Origin: Microvirga guangxiensis
Lineage (GTDB): Bacteria; Pseudomonadota; Alphaproteobacteria; Rhizobiales; Beijerinckiaceae
NCBI RefSeq assembly: GCF_900102135.1
Contig: NZ_FMVJ01000009.1
Coordinates: 62,001 to 126,000 of the forward strand
Direction of reading: 5' to 3'
DNA: 64,000 bases
Position numbers and translations under genes: made by a program
The notes under the pieces: generated by a model
Databases searched by the model: none
The model's input: the letters and a program-made list of their open reading frames with translations, nothing else
What the model was told of the DNA's origin: nothing
In this document: one piece after another, positions 1 through 10,480 of the stretch
Numbering within the stretch: position 1 is the first letter of the stretch
How the letters are laid out: the number at the start of each line of letters is the position of its first letter

Positions 1-189
1 TGTCTCGACCACGTCCGCGGTGAAGCCCGCCTTGCGCAGATGCCCGACCCAGCCGGTGCAGCAGCCGCAGTTCGGATCCTTGGTGACGGTCATCCTCGGC
101 AGCCCTTCCGCCGCCGCGGAAAAGGCGGCGGGAGCGATGGCAAGGCCGGCAAGGAGCGCCCTCCGGCTGATCGTTCGATGGGTCTTCAT
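1..189 (-). CDS. DUF411 family metal-binding protein, N-terminal part (runs off the window)
   Basis: The minus strand reads from an ATG at 187-189 to the window edge, giving 63 residues. A twin-Arg-like N terminus (ISRRALLAG) and hydrophobic segment look like an export signal. They are followed by the Cys motif DPNCGCCTGWVGHLRKAGF, which is the hallmark of DUF411 proteins. Family members are small periplasmic proteins found beside copper-resistance genes, and the C-X-C-C pair is the likely metal ligand. The DUF305 protein and copper ATPase on the same strand support a copper-handling role. The C terminus lies outside the window, so completeness cannot be judged. Confidence 0.85.
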   Translation of the reverse strand, partial: MKTHRTISRRALLAGLAIAPAAFSAAAEGLPRMTVTKDPNCGCCTGWVGHLRKAGFTADVVET

Positions 190-248
190 GGTGTTCACCC
201 TATTCGATTCGGAAACAGACGGGGCGGCGTGTCACCGCCCCGATGCTT

Positions 249-917
249 TCACTGCTTCGCATTCTCGGCGAGCCAGGCCCGCATCATGGCGATCTCGTCT
301 TCCTGCGCCTTGATGACGGTCTCGGCGAGCTCGCGGATCTTCGGATCCTTGCCGAACGCCATCTGGATCTTGGCCATGTCAACGGCACCCTGATGGTGGG
401 CGATCATGTTCCGGACAAAGTCGGCATCGACGTTGCCGGTGTACTCCATCGCCATCTCGCGGTGCATGCGCTCGTTGACTGCGTTCATGGCCAGCGAGGC
501 GACGCCCTGGTCGCCGCGGGGGCTGCCCATCTGCATCGAGCCGGCTCCGCGGCCCGCCATGCCCGCCATGCCGCCCTGCATCATCGGGCAGTTCATCATC
601 ATGTTCTGATCCATGCCGGACATCATGCCTCCCGGGCGCGGGCCGCCCTGACCCATCATCCCACCCAGCATGCCTGGCATCATGCCGCTCGGACGCTGAC
701 CGTCCGGCGCGGTTGAGCCGCCTTGCCCGCCGGACGTTCCGCCCTCTGGTGCGGGCATGGCGCCCATCGGGGCCTGGGAACTGCCCGTCGGTGGGGCCAT
801 CTGGGCCTGCTCGGGATGGTGTGCGTTGTGGTCCGCGTCGGAGGGGACGGGCTGCTGGGCCAAGGCCGGCGCCGAAAGGCTGGCGGCAACGACAAGAGCG
901 AGAATGGACGATTTCAT
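249..917 (-). CDS. DUF305 domain secreted protein, Met/Gly/His-rich
   Basis: The 222-residue product starts MKSSILALVVAASLSAPALA, a clear Sec signal peptide. A GAGGAG ribosome site lies about 8 bases before this ATG, so I prefer it to an upstream in-frame ATG. The middle is a low-complexity Met-, Gly- and Pro-rich segment with MMxxM clusters that could bind copper. The last 70 residues are a DUF305 domain with the signature VRNMIAHHQGAVDMAK. DUF305 proteins are ferritin-like four-helix proteins of the periplasm, commonly encoded with copper exporters. It is probably cotranscribed with the Cys-rich protein just upstream. The biochemical role is unproven; metal binding is inferred from composition and context. 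Confidence 0.9.
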   Translation of the reverse strand: MKSSILALVVAASLSAPALAQQPVPSDADHNAHHPEQAQMAPPTGSSQAPMGAMPAPEGGTSGGQGGSTAPDGQRPSGMMPGMLGGMMGQGGPRPGGMMSGMDQNMMMNCPMMQGGMAGMAGRGAGSMQMGSPRGDQGVASLAMNAVNERMHREMAMEYTGNVDADFVRNMIAHHQGAVDMAKIQMAFGKDPKIRELAETVIKAQEDEIAMMRAWLAENAKQ

Positions 918-973
918 GATGGTTCTCCTCAAGGAGATCGAGCTTGAACGACGGTCGGACGGGGCCATGCCAG

Positions 974-1324
974 TCAGGATCGGGGCGGAGGGGAGCTGGT
1001 CTCAGGAACAACGCCCTCCGGGAACACCACCAGGGTCCTCCACGGAAGCGCTTGGTGACCTGTGGGGATGCTCGCATCCGCCGATGCAGGAAGCCCGGTC
1101 GGGCTGCACGAAGCCAGTGCGCAGATGAGACGGCAATTCCCATCAGGAAGGGTCGGCTCCGGCTCGCAGCAATCATGCGGCGCTACCGTCACGCTGATGG
1201 CAACGCCGTCCATGTTCAGGTGGTCGCCGGCGGCCATGGAGGTCGCGCCCATTGAGCCCGCGACCAGGACTGCCGCGAGCAGGCAGCGGACAAGAAGTGA
1301 GGCCGTGAGCCGAATGGCGATCAT
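974..1324 (-). CDS. Small Cys-rich exported protein of unknown function in the copper cluster
   Basis: The 116-residue product has a hydrophobic N-terminal segment (about residues 8-30) consistent with a signal peptide. A Cys-rich part follows, with HDCCEPEP and NCRLICALASCSP motifs. I do not recognise a named family. It resembles the small DUF2946-like or orphan periplasmic proteins that sit beside copper ATPases. It lies between the DUF305 gene and the copper ATPase on the same strand, 56 bases upstream of DUF305, so an operon is likely. Metal binding by the paired cysteines is inference only. Confidence 0.65.
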   Translation of the reverse strand: MIAIRLTASLLVRCLLAAVLVAGSMGATSMAAGDHLNMDGVAISVTVAPHDCCEPEPTLPDGNCRLICALASCSPTGLPASADASIPTGHQALPWRTLVVFPEGVVPETSSPPPRS

Positions 1325-1442
1325 GCGCGTCAGCCTATCGTCTCCGTTCCATCAGGCCTTGCTCCAGATCAATCCTTCCGAACCGGAAGGCGTTCCGCCT
1401 GCGGCCTCCGGTCCAACGCTGCCCGCCCCGGCGACCGCGGTT

Positions 1443-3824
<2,382 letters not shown>

Positions 3825-3934
3825 GACGGCTCTCTGCTTGCTTCTCGATCCCGACAGGGAATCCTGAGGGTTCCCATCGTGGCAAGGTCAAGTCGGTGTG
3901 TCTAACCTAGCGGCCTGCTTGGCATTGAGGTGGA

Positions 3935-5095
3935 TCAAGCCAGGTCCCGCGCCGCCCGGGCGATCGGAAGCTCCTCGTTGGCCGGGATCACGAAGGCGTC
4001 CACCTTCGACGGGGCATCACTGATCCGCACCTCGGACCGCGCGTTGCAGCCATGATCGAGGGTCAGACCCGTCCAGGCCAACCCTTGGGCGATGCGGTCC
4101 CGGAGGCCGGCCGAGTGCTCGCCGACGCCGGCCGTGAACACGAGGACGTCAAGCCCGCCCAGGGCAGCGACGAGCGAGCCAATCTCACGGACGACGCGGT
4201 AGGCGAACAGGTCGAGAGCCTCGGCCGCACGTGGGTCATCACTGGCTTCGAGGATGCGGACATCGTCGCTGATCCCGGACACGCCGAGGAGACCGGAACG
4301 GGCATACAGGAGGTCGGCCACTTCGTCGGTTGCCATGCCCCTGGCTTGGATCAGATGCAGGATGATGCCCGGGTCTATGGCGCCGGAGCGGGTTCCCATC
4401 ATGATCCCGTCGAGCGCCGTAAAGCCCATGCTGGTTGCGATGCTTCGGCGGTTCCGCATTCCGCACAGGCTCGCGCCATGGCCGAGATGCGCCACGACCA
4501 CGCGGCCGTTGGCGCGCTCACCCGCATGGTCCGGCAGGACATCGGCGATGTATTCGTAGGAGAGGCCGTGGAAGCCATAGCGAACCATCCCCCCGTCAAC
4601 GAGGTCACGCGGAAGGGGATAGAGCTGCGCCAGACGGGGCATGGTCCGGTGAAACGCCGTGTCGAAGCACGCAACCTGCGGAAGCCCGGGCCAGGCTCTC
4701 GCGACCGCGTCAACGGCAGCGAGATTGTGGGGCTGGTGCCCGGGAGCGAGCGGGATGAGGTCCCTGAATTCCGCAAGAACGGTGGCGTTGATGACCGTGG
4801 GCGAGCTGAACCGCGAGCCGCCATGGACGACACGGTGGCCCACCGCCACGAGGTGAAGATCGCGGATCTCACCAACAAGGCCCAGAAGCCACGACGTGGC
4901 CGCTTCGTGATTTGCGTGCGCCGGAGGCCGCTGTCCTCCGAGGAGAGCCTGTTCAGGGCCGGTGACCTTCAGGTCGGTTTCGCCGCCGATCGCCGCGATC
5001 GTGCCACGGCAGAGGAGCGCGAGCTCGCCCGGCTCATACAACGCGAACTTGAGGCTGGACGAGCCTGCGTTCAGGACCAGGATGGCTGCGGTCAT
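3935..5095 (-). CDS. ackA: Acetate kinase
   Basis: The 386-residue enzyme (family usual about 400) transfers phosphate between acetyl phosphate and ADP. The ATG at 5093-5095 is chosen because the protein then begins MTAAILVLNAGSSSLKFALY, the canonical N-terminal nucleotide-binding motif; upstream in-frame codons are not conserved. Other family motifs are GHRVVHGG, HLGHGAS (usually HLGNGAS) and FTAGVGEHS. The ATG overlaps the stop of the truncated glycogen-debranching fragment upstream, an ATGA junction that implies former translational coupling. No phosphate acetyltransferase or phosphoketolase is visible nearby, so its acetyl-phosphate source is unknown. The original promoter may have been lost when the upstream gene was cut. 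Confidence 0.93.
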   Translation of the reverse strand: MTAAILVLNAGSSSLKFALYEPGELALLCRGTIAAIGGETDLKVTGPEQALLGGQRPPAHANHEAATSWLLGLVGEIRDLHLVAVGHRVVHGGSRFSSPTVINATVLAEFRDLIPLAPGHQPHNLAAVDAVARAWPGLPQVACFDTAFHRTMPRLAQLYPLPRDLVDGGMVRYGFHGLSYEYIADVLPDHAGERANGRVVVAHLGHGASLCGMRNRRSIATSMGFTALDGIMMGTRSGAIDPGIILHLIQARGMATDEVADLLYARSGLLGVSGISDDVRILEASDDPRAAEALDLFAYRVVREIGSLVAALGGLDVLVFTAGVGEHSAGLRDRIAQGLAWTGLTLDHGCNARSEVRISDAPSKVDAFVIPANEELPIARAARDLA

Positions 5096-5213
5096 GGCGC
5101 TGGATCCTCGGCTATGAGAACCATCGTGGTGCGAGGCTCGAGAACGAGTTCGCCATGTCCGACCTTCACGGTGCCCGGGTAGGATGCAGCCGTATCGACG
5201 GCGACATGCCAGA
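5092..5213 (-). pseudogene. C-terminal stub of a glycogen-debranching (GlgX/isoamylase-like) enzyme
   Basis: On the minus strand an open frame with no start enters from position 5213 and ends in a TGA overlapping the ackA ATG. It reads about 40 residues including IWHVAVDTAASYPGTV and LEPRTTMVLIAEDPAP, which match the C-terminal beta-sandwich of GlgX/isoamylase-type glycosidases (W..vvDTA...pRs.vvL). The frame stops being homologous exactly where the repeat-bearing mini-element begins. The gene was evidently cut by that element or by a rearrangement at its edge. The family assignment rests on a short segment and is moderate. Confidence 0.6.
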
Positions 5214-5594
5214 TGTCGCTTTGCCCCTAAAGGCGAGATAAGGAACTCAACAAAATCAAGGGCAAGCCTTTGCCGGTAAATGTGAGATTTTGCCGATAAA
5301 ATCGAGATTTTTCCCCCTAAAAGTGAGACAGCGTTTACAGGGGTGTGCGGCTGGCTGCGATGGAGATGAAACGGGACCTGACAGAGTTCGCCAAGATCGC
5401 CTTGCTCCGGACCTATCACAAGGAAGCCCGTTGGCTCGCCACCGTCGATCGTATCGCGCCAGATACAGCACCGCTTTCACACGCAGGATCAAAGAGCACC
5501 GAACAAACCTGATCGGCATCTCGTCTTTAAGGGCAAAGAATCTTGCTTTTCGGCACCCAACGCGGCGAATCTCAAAGTTAAAGGCAAAGTGACA
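5214..5594. mobile_element. 381-bp non-autonomous transposon remnant with multi-site inverted ends
   Basis: The left end TGTCGCTTTGCC and the right end (minus strand) TGTCACTTTGCC form a terminal inverted repeat with TG...CA borders. The left side carries four copies of a site near CTTTGCCNNTAAANNNGAGAT (5219-5241, 5268-5288, 5288-5310, 5311-5331). The right side carries three in inverse orientation (5518-5538, 5539-5555, 5568-5594). Arrays of transposase-binding sites at both ends are typical of the TniA/TnsB/Mu class, not of simple IS elements. No transposase lies inside, only a 48-codon frame from 5359 without recognisable homology. No target duplication is seen. Confidence 0.6.
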
Positions 5595-6819
5595 GCTACA
5601 CTCGATTGGTTCAAGCGATGACACGCCCTAGCACCATTGACCTTAACCCGAGGCTTAGCCGCTTGCTGGGATATCTCCAGGGGTGACGGTTCATCACGAT
5701 TTTTTCGTGCTCTAGGCAATGTCTGATCCACCCCTGGCGGAGTTTTGCAAGAGCCTGGGATCATCCGTATCTGGGTTGGGCGGGAGCATTCTTCTTCCGC
5801 CCTATACCATGATGTCTGGTTCTATGAACGCCTTCTCCAAAATTAATGTGGAGAGCTTCGGGTCCACTCGACCTAGACTTGAGCATGTAGTTCAAAGCCA
5901 TCAGATACCCATCGACCACGATCGCCAGAGTCATCTGATCTGGCCTGAAATCTCAATGCAGTTTCGGTTAGAGTGTAAAGTCCGGCGGTGAAAGTCGCCT
6001 CAGGCGATGGCTTTTGACTGGTCGGGGGAAGCTGCGTCGATCGAACGGACAAGGCAAGTTCCAGAAATTAATGGCAATGCAATTAGCCACAGCCATAGGG
6101 CTCTCGGCGTTGAAGTGAGCGCATGGTATGAACTGCCTCAGACCCATCATCCTATCTGCAGATCTATCGGCAGGTGCCGAATAAACGCCTGCAATCGGCA
6201 CCCCTGCCGAATAAAAGGGTATTTGAAATCATATGCTTATAAATAAGCCGTAAGAAAATCGGGAGGCGGCACCCTGCTTAAACGGGTGCAACTTTACCTG
6301 CGACTGATGTAGCGCCGCAATTCGAGCTTGGATTTGCGGGTCTATCCAAAAGAGCGAACCCAGCGGGCCGCTGAACTTGATGTCTGCATTATCTTGGATG
6401 TGAGGAATAATGACAGGTCTTCATGCATGACGAGCATCGAACCTCGATCAAGACCATTGGGTCCTGCTCCAGATCGCTCGTGGGCAGGGCATCCGGCGCG
6501 TCTACTTGCTGACAAACGAGCGGGATCTGTAAGTCTGCTATAAGACTTTTATCGGCACGCAAGGGTTCAGGTTGCGACGACAGCATCTAGCGATCCGGCA
6601 TCCATTCCCGTGGTCAATTGTGTTCGCCATTACTTCGCAATGGCTTCGGTAACGGGAAACCGTGACTCATGTTACATCTCGGAAGTAAGTCGAATGTCAG
6701 CCATCCTGAGGTGAGCAGACGTTCATTCCGTCTGCTCAATTTCCCGGTTTGATCTATAGCTGACCCTAGTGATCTCACGAAAAAAGCTTGGTGTGATTCA
6801 GTTGGTTTTTTCAAAAACC
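5595..6819. other. 1.2-kb stretch without a supportable gene
   Basis: Short frames exist on both strands, but none has a convincing start, ribosome site or family resemblance. The base composition is visibly AT-richer than the flanks. The only ordered signal is a TGCCGA(A)TAAA motif. It occurs twice in direct orientation about 30 bases apart (6175-6187 and 6205-6217) and once inverted (6546-6557). These resemble the sites of the adjacent mini-element and may be decayed transposon ends. Confidence 0.5.
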
Positions 6820-7041
6820 CTACTCAGGAAGTGATCTCGTGCGGCTGGTTTGCATTTGTTGAACAACCAGCAAAGCAACCTGTCGAAAGGATCGAATGGC
6901 GGGTGTGTCCTTGCCACGTTGCCATCCGAGCGCAACATGGACTGGTTCCGGCTCATCCAATATCTGCAGGAAGCGGACACCTCTCGGACGAAGGTTTTTA
7001 GCGGTTTCCGGCACAACGGCGATTCCAATACCGGCCCCAAC
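6820..7041 (-). pseudogene. C-terminal fragment of a LysR-type regulator cut by the transposon
   Basis: Reading on the minus strand from the transposon edge, the frame gives VGAGIGIAVVPETAKNLRPR, then a segment with EPEPVHVALGWQRG. This is the typical end of a LysR substrate-binding domain (vaaGlGialvPe...p.p.pl.laWr). There is no start: the frame is open into the transposon, and the fragment is about 73 residues. It indicates that the transposon went into, or now abuts, a lysR gene. A weak candidate for the rest of the gene lies at the other transposon border. Confidence 0.6.
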
Positions 7042-7157
7042 TGACGATTTGCATTTCATGATGGGACTGGCGGCCTCTGACAGATCAACGACTTAGCTGA
7101 GACTGGAGTGCAACGGACTGCATTTCATTTGAGACTATTCGCATTTCATGTGAGACT
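7042..7157 (+). repeat. Left-end transposase-binding repeats of the TniA/TniB transposon
   Basis: Three copies of a 17-base site close to GCATTTCATGTGAGACT lie at 7051-7068 (terminal, slightly diverged), 7120-7136 and 7141-7157. Their direct orientation, and the inverse copies at the other end, identify them as transposase-binding sites. They immediately precede the transposase start at 7172, so bound transposase could also repress its own promoter; that is inference. Confidence 0.75.
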
Positions 7158-7171
7158 GCCTGACCAGTTCG

Positions 7172-8815
7172 TTGACTCCATCTGTCCGCATGAATGGATC
7201 TCGCATCATTGACCCGGACGACACGCGCTGGCTGGAGGCAGAGCGCCGCGATATGTTGTTGCGCGACCTTCTCAAAGCCTCCGGATGGAAGGTGACAGGT
7301 GAGGTTGTCAGGGCTGCGCGCGAACAACTCGGCATTCCCCGATCAACGCTCTTCCGCCTCGTCGCCCGCTTCCGTCAGACCAAGCGCGCCACGAGTTTAC
7401 TGCCCCACTCGGCTGGAACTCCTGTGGGCGCGAAGCGGATCGACCCAAGAGTCGAGAAGCTGATTGCAGAGCAGATCGAGCGCTTCTGGCTCAGACGGGA
7501 GCGCCCGACCATGAGCGCTTTGATTGAGCGTGTACACGATGCATGCCGCGTCGAGGGCATGCGACCACCAGACCGCAGAACAATTCAGCGCCGCGTCAAC
7601 GAACTTGACCTGCAGAAGACCGCGCGCAGGCGAGGGGAGGGGGATGTTCTCGCGAAGGTCACTCCCAGCCCAGGCTCCTATACCGCTGACCGTCCAAACG
7701 AAGTCTGGCAGATCGATCATACTGTGGTGGACGTGATTGTCGTGGATGAAGAACACCGCCGGCCGATTGGGCGACCTGTGCTCACAGTTGCGATCGATGT
7801 GTGCACCCGAATGGTGGCCGGCTTCTATCTCTCGCTCGACCCTCCTTCGGCCTCCTCCGTTGGTTTGTGCCTGCTGCATGCCGTTTACAACAAAAGCGCT
7901 TGGCTCAATGAGCGAGGCCTTGATCTGGACTGGCCCGTCGCAGGCCTGCCCCAAGTTCTTCACTGTGATAATGGCGCGGAGTTTCACTCGCGGGCCTTGA
8001 AGGCAGCCTGCCGCGAATACGGCATCAAGCTGCAGTACCGGCCACCCGCGGCCCCGCGCTTTGGCGGCCATATCGAGCGGCTCATCGGAACCATGATGGG
8101 CGCCGTGCACCTGCTGCCGGGCACCACCTTCTCAAACATCAAATTACGTGGCGATTACGATGCTGAGGGACGCGCCATCTTTACGCTGCGCGAGCTTGAG
8201 GTCTGGCTCGCGATTGAGATTGCCGGAAAGTACCATCAACGGATCCACACGGCGCTGCTGCGACCACCGATTGCCGTCTGGCGTGACCATCAGGGCGCGG
8301 TCGATTTCGACCTGCCGCCGGATCGCATGGCGTTCTGGACCGCCTTCCTCCCCGAGACCCGTCGCAGGCTCTCGAAGGATGGCATTCATCTGGAGAAGAT
8401 CCGCTACTGGTCGGATGCTCTGTCCCGGGATGTCGGACGGGGGGCTGAATTACTGGTCAAGTACGACCCGCGGGACCTCTCCCGGATCTTTGTGCGCCAG
8501 CCAGGCGGGCGCTTTGTCGAGGCACGCTATCGCAACCTGGCCCATCCGCCGGTGACCTGGTGGGAGTGGAGGAATACGAAGAAGCGCCTCTACGAGCAGG
8601 GCCGGCGGGACCTGAGCGAAGAAGCTCTCTTTGCCTCTCTTGCCCACCAGCGGCAGATTGAGGATGCGGCGGCCTTGGCAAGCGCTGCGGCGCGCCGCCG
8701 GGTTGCGCGCAGACCTCCGAAGCGGGCGCCCGACGAGGTCCCGCCAACGCCGCTCAAGGGGATCGACACCGCGACTATGCGCGAGGGTGACGACGACATG
8801 GAGTTTTGGGGATGA
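7172..8815 (+). CDS. tniA: TniA/TnsB-family DDE transposase (Mu-type C-terminal domain)
   Basis: The 547-residue protein catalyses strand transfer of the transposon. An N-terminal helix-turn-helix region includes IPRSTLFRLVARFR (55-68). The integrase-like core follows with WQIDHTVVDV (Asp182), QVLHCDNGAEFHS (Asp266) and RFGGHIERLIG (Glu302), giving a complete DDE triad. The C-terminal third has the Mu-transposase beta-barrel and a basic tail (RRRVARRPPKRAP). The start could be ATG 7172 or the in-frame ATG at 7190; neither has a strong ribosome site. Its stop overlaps the start of the ATPase gene, so the two are translationally coupled. The length and context fit the Tn552/Tn5053 group. Confidence 0.9.
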   Translation: MTPSVRMNGSRIIDPDDTRWLEAERRDMLLRDLLKASGWKVTGEVVRAAREQLGIPRSTLFRLVARFRQTKRATSLLPHSAGTPVGAKRIDPRVEKLIAEQIERFWLRRERPTMSALIERVHDACRVEGMRPPDRRTIQRRVNELDLQKTARRRGEGDVLAKVTPSPGSYTADRPNEVWQIDHTVVDVIVVDEEHRRPIGRPVLTVAIDVCTRMVAGFYLSLDPPSASSVGLCLLHAVYNKSAWLNERGLDLDWPVAGLPQVLHCDNGAEFHSRALKAACREYGIKLQYRPPAAPRFGGHIERLIGTMMGAVHLLPGTTFSNIKLRGDYDAEGRAIFTLRELEVWLAIEIAGKYHQRIHTALLRPPIAVWRDHQGAVDFDLPPDRMAFWTAFLPETRRRLSKDGIHLEKIRYWSDALSRDVGRGAELLVKYDPRDLSRIFVRQPGGRFVEARYRNLAHPPVTWWEWRNTKKRLYEQGRRDLSEEALFASLAHQRQIEDAAALASAAARRRVARRPPKRAPDEVPPTPLKGIDTATMREGDDDMEFWG

Positions 8816-9705
8816 CAGTCGAGCAGCCTTCGCCGCCCCATCTCGCGCCTGGAGCTGCGGCCCTACTCGACCGTCCTGAGGACATCCGCATCAGAGCCAT
8901 CCGAACGGAACGCTGGGTAGGCTTCGCGAGAGCCCGGCGCGTCCTCGAACTGATGCAAGGTTTGTGTGACCATCCGCCTTCGACCCGGCCACCAGGACTT
9001 GCCATCTTTGCCCATAGCGGTATGGGCAAGACGATGCTCGTCGAGAAATTCCGGCGAGATAATCCACCGATCGTTCACCCAGTCCATGGATTGGAGACGA
9101 TCCCGGTTCTTGGAATTACGCTAACATCACGACCAAGTGAGCGTCGGATCTACGCACAGCTCTTGAGGGCGCTGGATGGTGGCCTCGAACAACGCGCGGT
9201 GTCCTTGGCCGAACTGGAGACGAGAGCGCTTAAATTGCTGAAGCAAGCCGATGTCCGTGTGCTCGTCTTCGATGAGGTGCACAACCTGCTTGCCGGCAGC
9301 CCACGCGAGCAGCGTGTCATCCTCCAGCTGTTTCGATTCCTCAGCAACGAGCTGAAGGCCTCGCTCGTGTGCCTGGGCATTGCCGACGCAAGAGAAGCCA
9401 TTGCCGGCGACACGCAGCTGGTGCGCCGCCTCGACCAGCTTGCGCTTCCCCGCTGGCGGGCCGACGAGGAGTTCCAAGCCCTCGTGACAGCCGTCTTGCG
9501 GAGCGTACCGCTTCGACGCCCCTCGACCCTGTCCGCGCAGAGCCTACGGCACCTCGCCCGCATCACGGATGGGATCACGGCCCAGGTCTTCTCCACGTTG
9601 AACGAGCTTGCCATCGAGGCCGTTCGAACCGGAGCAGAGCGGATCACCGACGAGGCCGTTGAGGCGTGGCGGCCAGCTGTCGATAAGGAGGCTGCCTTCT
9701 CATGA
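8812..9705 (+). CDS. tniB: TniB/TnsC-family AAA+ transposition ATPase
   Basis: The 297-residue ATPase is expected to select target DNA and activate the TniA transposase. Walker A is AHSGMGKT (67-74) and Walker B is VLVFDEVHNLLAG (about 147-159), followed by a sensor-like FLSNEL region. The ATG at 8812 forms an ATGA overlap with the transposase stop; an in-frame ATG two codons earlier (8806) is the alternative. Family members usually act with TniQ, which guides targeting, but no such gene follows: the coding region ends seven bases before the first right-end repeat. The element therefore belongs to the minimal two-gene plan. Confidence 0.88.
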   Translation: MTVEQPSPPHLAPGAAALLDRPEDIRIRAIRTERWVGFARARRVLELMQGLCDHPPSTRPPGLAIFAHSGMGKTMLVEKFRRDNPPIVHPVHGLETIPVLGITLTSRPSERRIYAQLLRALDGGLEQRAVSLAELETRALKLLKQADVRVLVFDEVHNLLAGSPREQRVILQLFRFLSNELKASLVCLGIADAREAIAGDTQLVRRLDQLALPRWRADEEFQALVTAVLRSVPLRRPSTLSAQSLRHLARITDGITAQVFSTLNELAIEAVRTGAERITDEAVEAWRPAVDKEAAFS

Positions 9706-9711
9706 CGGGTG

Positions 9712-9807
9712 GCACTTCATGTGAGACTGAGAACGGCGTCAGTCTCACATGAAGTGCACAAATCGGCTTCCAAATCGACCGGTCCCAACATGAAGTCCAA
9801 ATCGACA
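9712..9807 (-). repeat. Right-end transposase-binding repeats of the TniA/TniB transposon
   Basis: Copies of the site lie at 9712-9728 (GCACTTCATGTGAGACT, plus strand), 9741-9757 (same site, minus strand) and 9781-9798 (terminal, minus strand). The first two face each other around a 12-base spacer and make a large palindrome, a likely hairpin just after the ATPase stop. It could also end transcription of the transposon genes. The terminal copy matches the left terminal copy. Confidence 0.72.
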
Positions 9808-10025
9808 GTGTGGGTCTGCGTGAATCCGTTGCTGTTGCATAAGCGCACCTCAAGGGCATGCCAGCGCCTATGCTCCCTGCGCGGCTCAGAATCCAGCATG
9901 CGAAAGCATCTGATCTTGGGGGCTCAACGCGCCACACCGCGGTTTCATCCCGAAGCCCCTGAACCTACCTCAGCAATAGCGCGTCCAGAGAGTGCGATGC
10001 CCGCCCCTTGCAGAATAGTTTCGGC
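9808..10025 (-). pseudogene. Degenerate LysR-like remnants beside the transposon
   Basis: The minus strand contains short stretches resembling LysR substrate-binding domains. HALEVRLCNSNGFTQTH next to the transposon resembles the C...GF.P motif that precedes the fragment at 6820-7041. Further upstream, in another frame, lies TILQGAGIALSGRAIAEV, which resembles the end of a GcvA-type regulator and is followed by a stop. Frames are interrupted and no start is visible. I read this as decayed regulator DNA, possibly of two genes; the resemblance is weak. Confidence 0.35.
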
Positions 10026-10409
10026 TTACCGATTCATGTGCCGGACTGCGGCGAGCAACGCACAGACGGCGACGACACCGCCAAGGATCTCATGGCTCCA
10101 GAACGCACTCCACTGCATGCCCAGGATCCAGGGGGCAAGCTCCATCCAGGCGGCCACGCCTGCCAGAGCCACGCTCATCTGCAGGCTCGACAGGATCGGT
10201 GCAATGATCGAAAGGAGCAGGATGACCAGGGTGCTGATCCACAGGCTCCATGTGGGCACCGGAAGGCTTGTGAAGCCGAGAACAACCGGCGCAAGCAGCG
10301 AGCACCCAGCTGCCGCCACCATCAAGAGGCGAATGCGCATTGTGATCGCGTGCGGAGCGGGATCCCCGCCCGAGCGGTCCATGTCTGCGTATTCTGACTT
10401 CGGCTTCAT
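10026..10409 (-). CDS. SPW-repeat membrane protein
   Basis: The 127-residue protein starts at an ATG (10407-10409) preceded by GGAGGGGAGC, a strong ribosome site. Four hydrophobic segments are visible, and the repeated motif PVPTWSLWIS / ELAPWILGMQ is the SPW (W-x-LW / PW-lLG) signature of small four-helix membrane proteins. No biochemical function is established for the family. A second family member lies at 22473-22838. The gene follows, on the same strand, a small two-helix membrane protein gene ending 71 bases upstream. Confidence 0.85.
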   Translation of the reverse strand: MKPKSEYADMDRSGGDPAPHAITMRIRLLMVAAAGCSLLAPVVLGFTSLPVPTWSLWISTLVILLLSIIAPILSSLQMSVALAGVAAWMELAPWILGMQWSAFWSHEILGGVVAVCALLAAVRHMNR

Positions 10410-10480
10410 GCTCCCCTCCGAAGAATACCTCTTCATCCCGGGATGGTGCTCCCGTCGCTCACCTATCGATCGTCCTCGTC

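Larger units (their letters stand above)
7042..9807. mobile_element. Complete two-gene TniA/TniB-type transposon (about 2.77 kb)
   Basis: The left end begins TGACGATTTG (7042). The right end reads TGTCGATTTG on the minus strand, ending at 9807. Beyond these ten bases the ends continue to match (left ATTTCATGATGGGACTGG, right minus strand ACTTCATGTTGGGACCGG). Inside are only a DDE transposase and an AAA+ ATPase, both on the plus strand. TG...CA termini with extra internal binding sites are the Tn552/Tn5053/Tn7 core plan. No TniQ or resolvase gene is present. The five bases flanking each end differ (CCAAC and GTGTG), so no target duplication remains. Confidence 0.8.

Noticed and set aside
249-1176. 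Long overlapping frames on both strands across the DUF305 and Cys-rich genes
   Set aside because: High G+C creates open shadows. Only the minus-strand frames show signal peptides, ribosome sites and family motifs.
5359-5505. 48-codon plus-strand frame inside the mini-element, starting MEMKRDLTEFAKIALL
   Set aside because: It has no recognisable homology and too little sequence to call a gene; it may be a transposase or cargo remnant.
5595-7041. Possible CRISPR array because of repeated short motifs
   Set aside because: The repeats are few, short, diverged and in both orientations without uniform spacers. They fit transposon end sites. No array is seen anywhere in the window.
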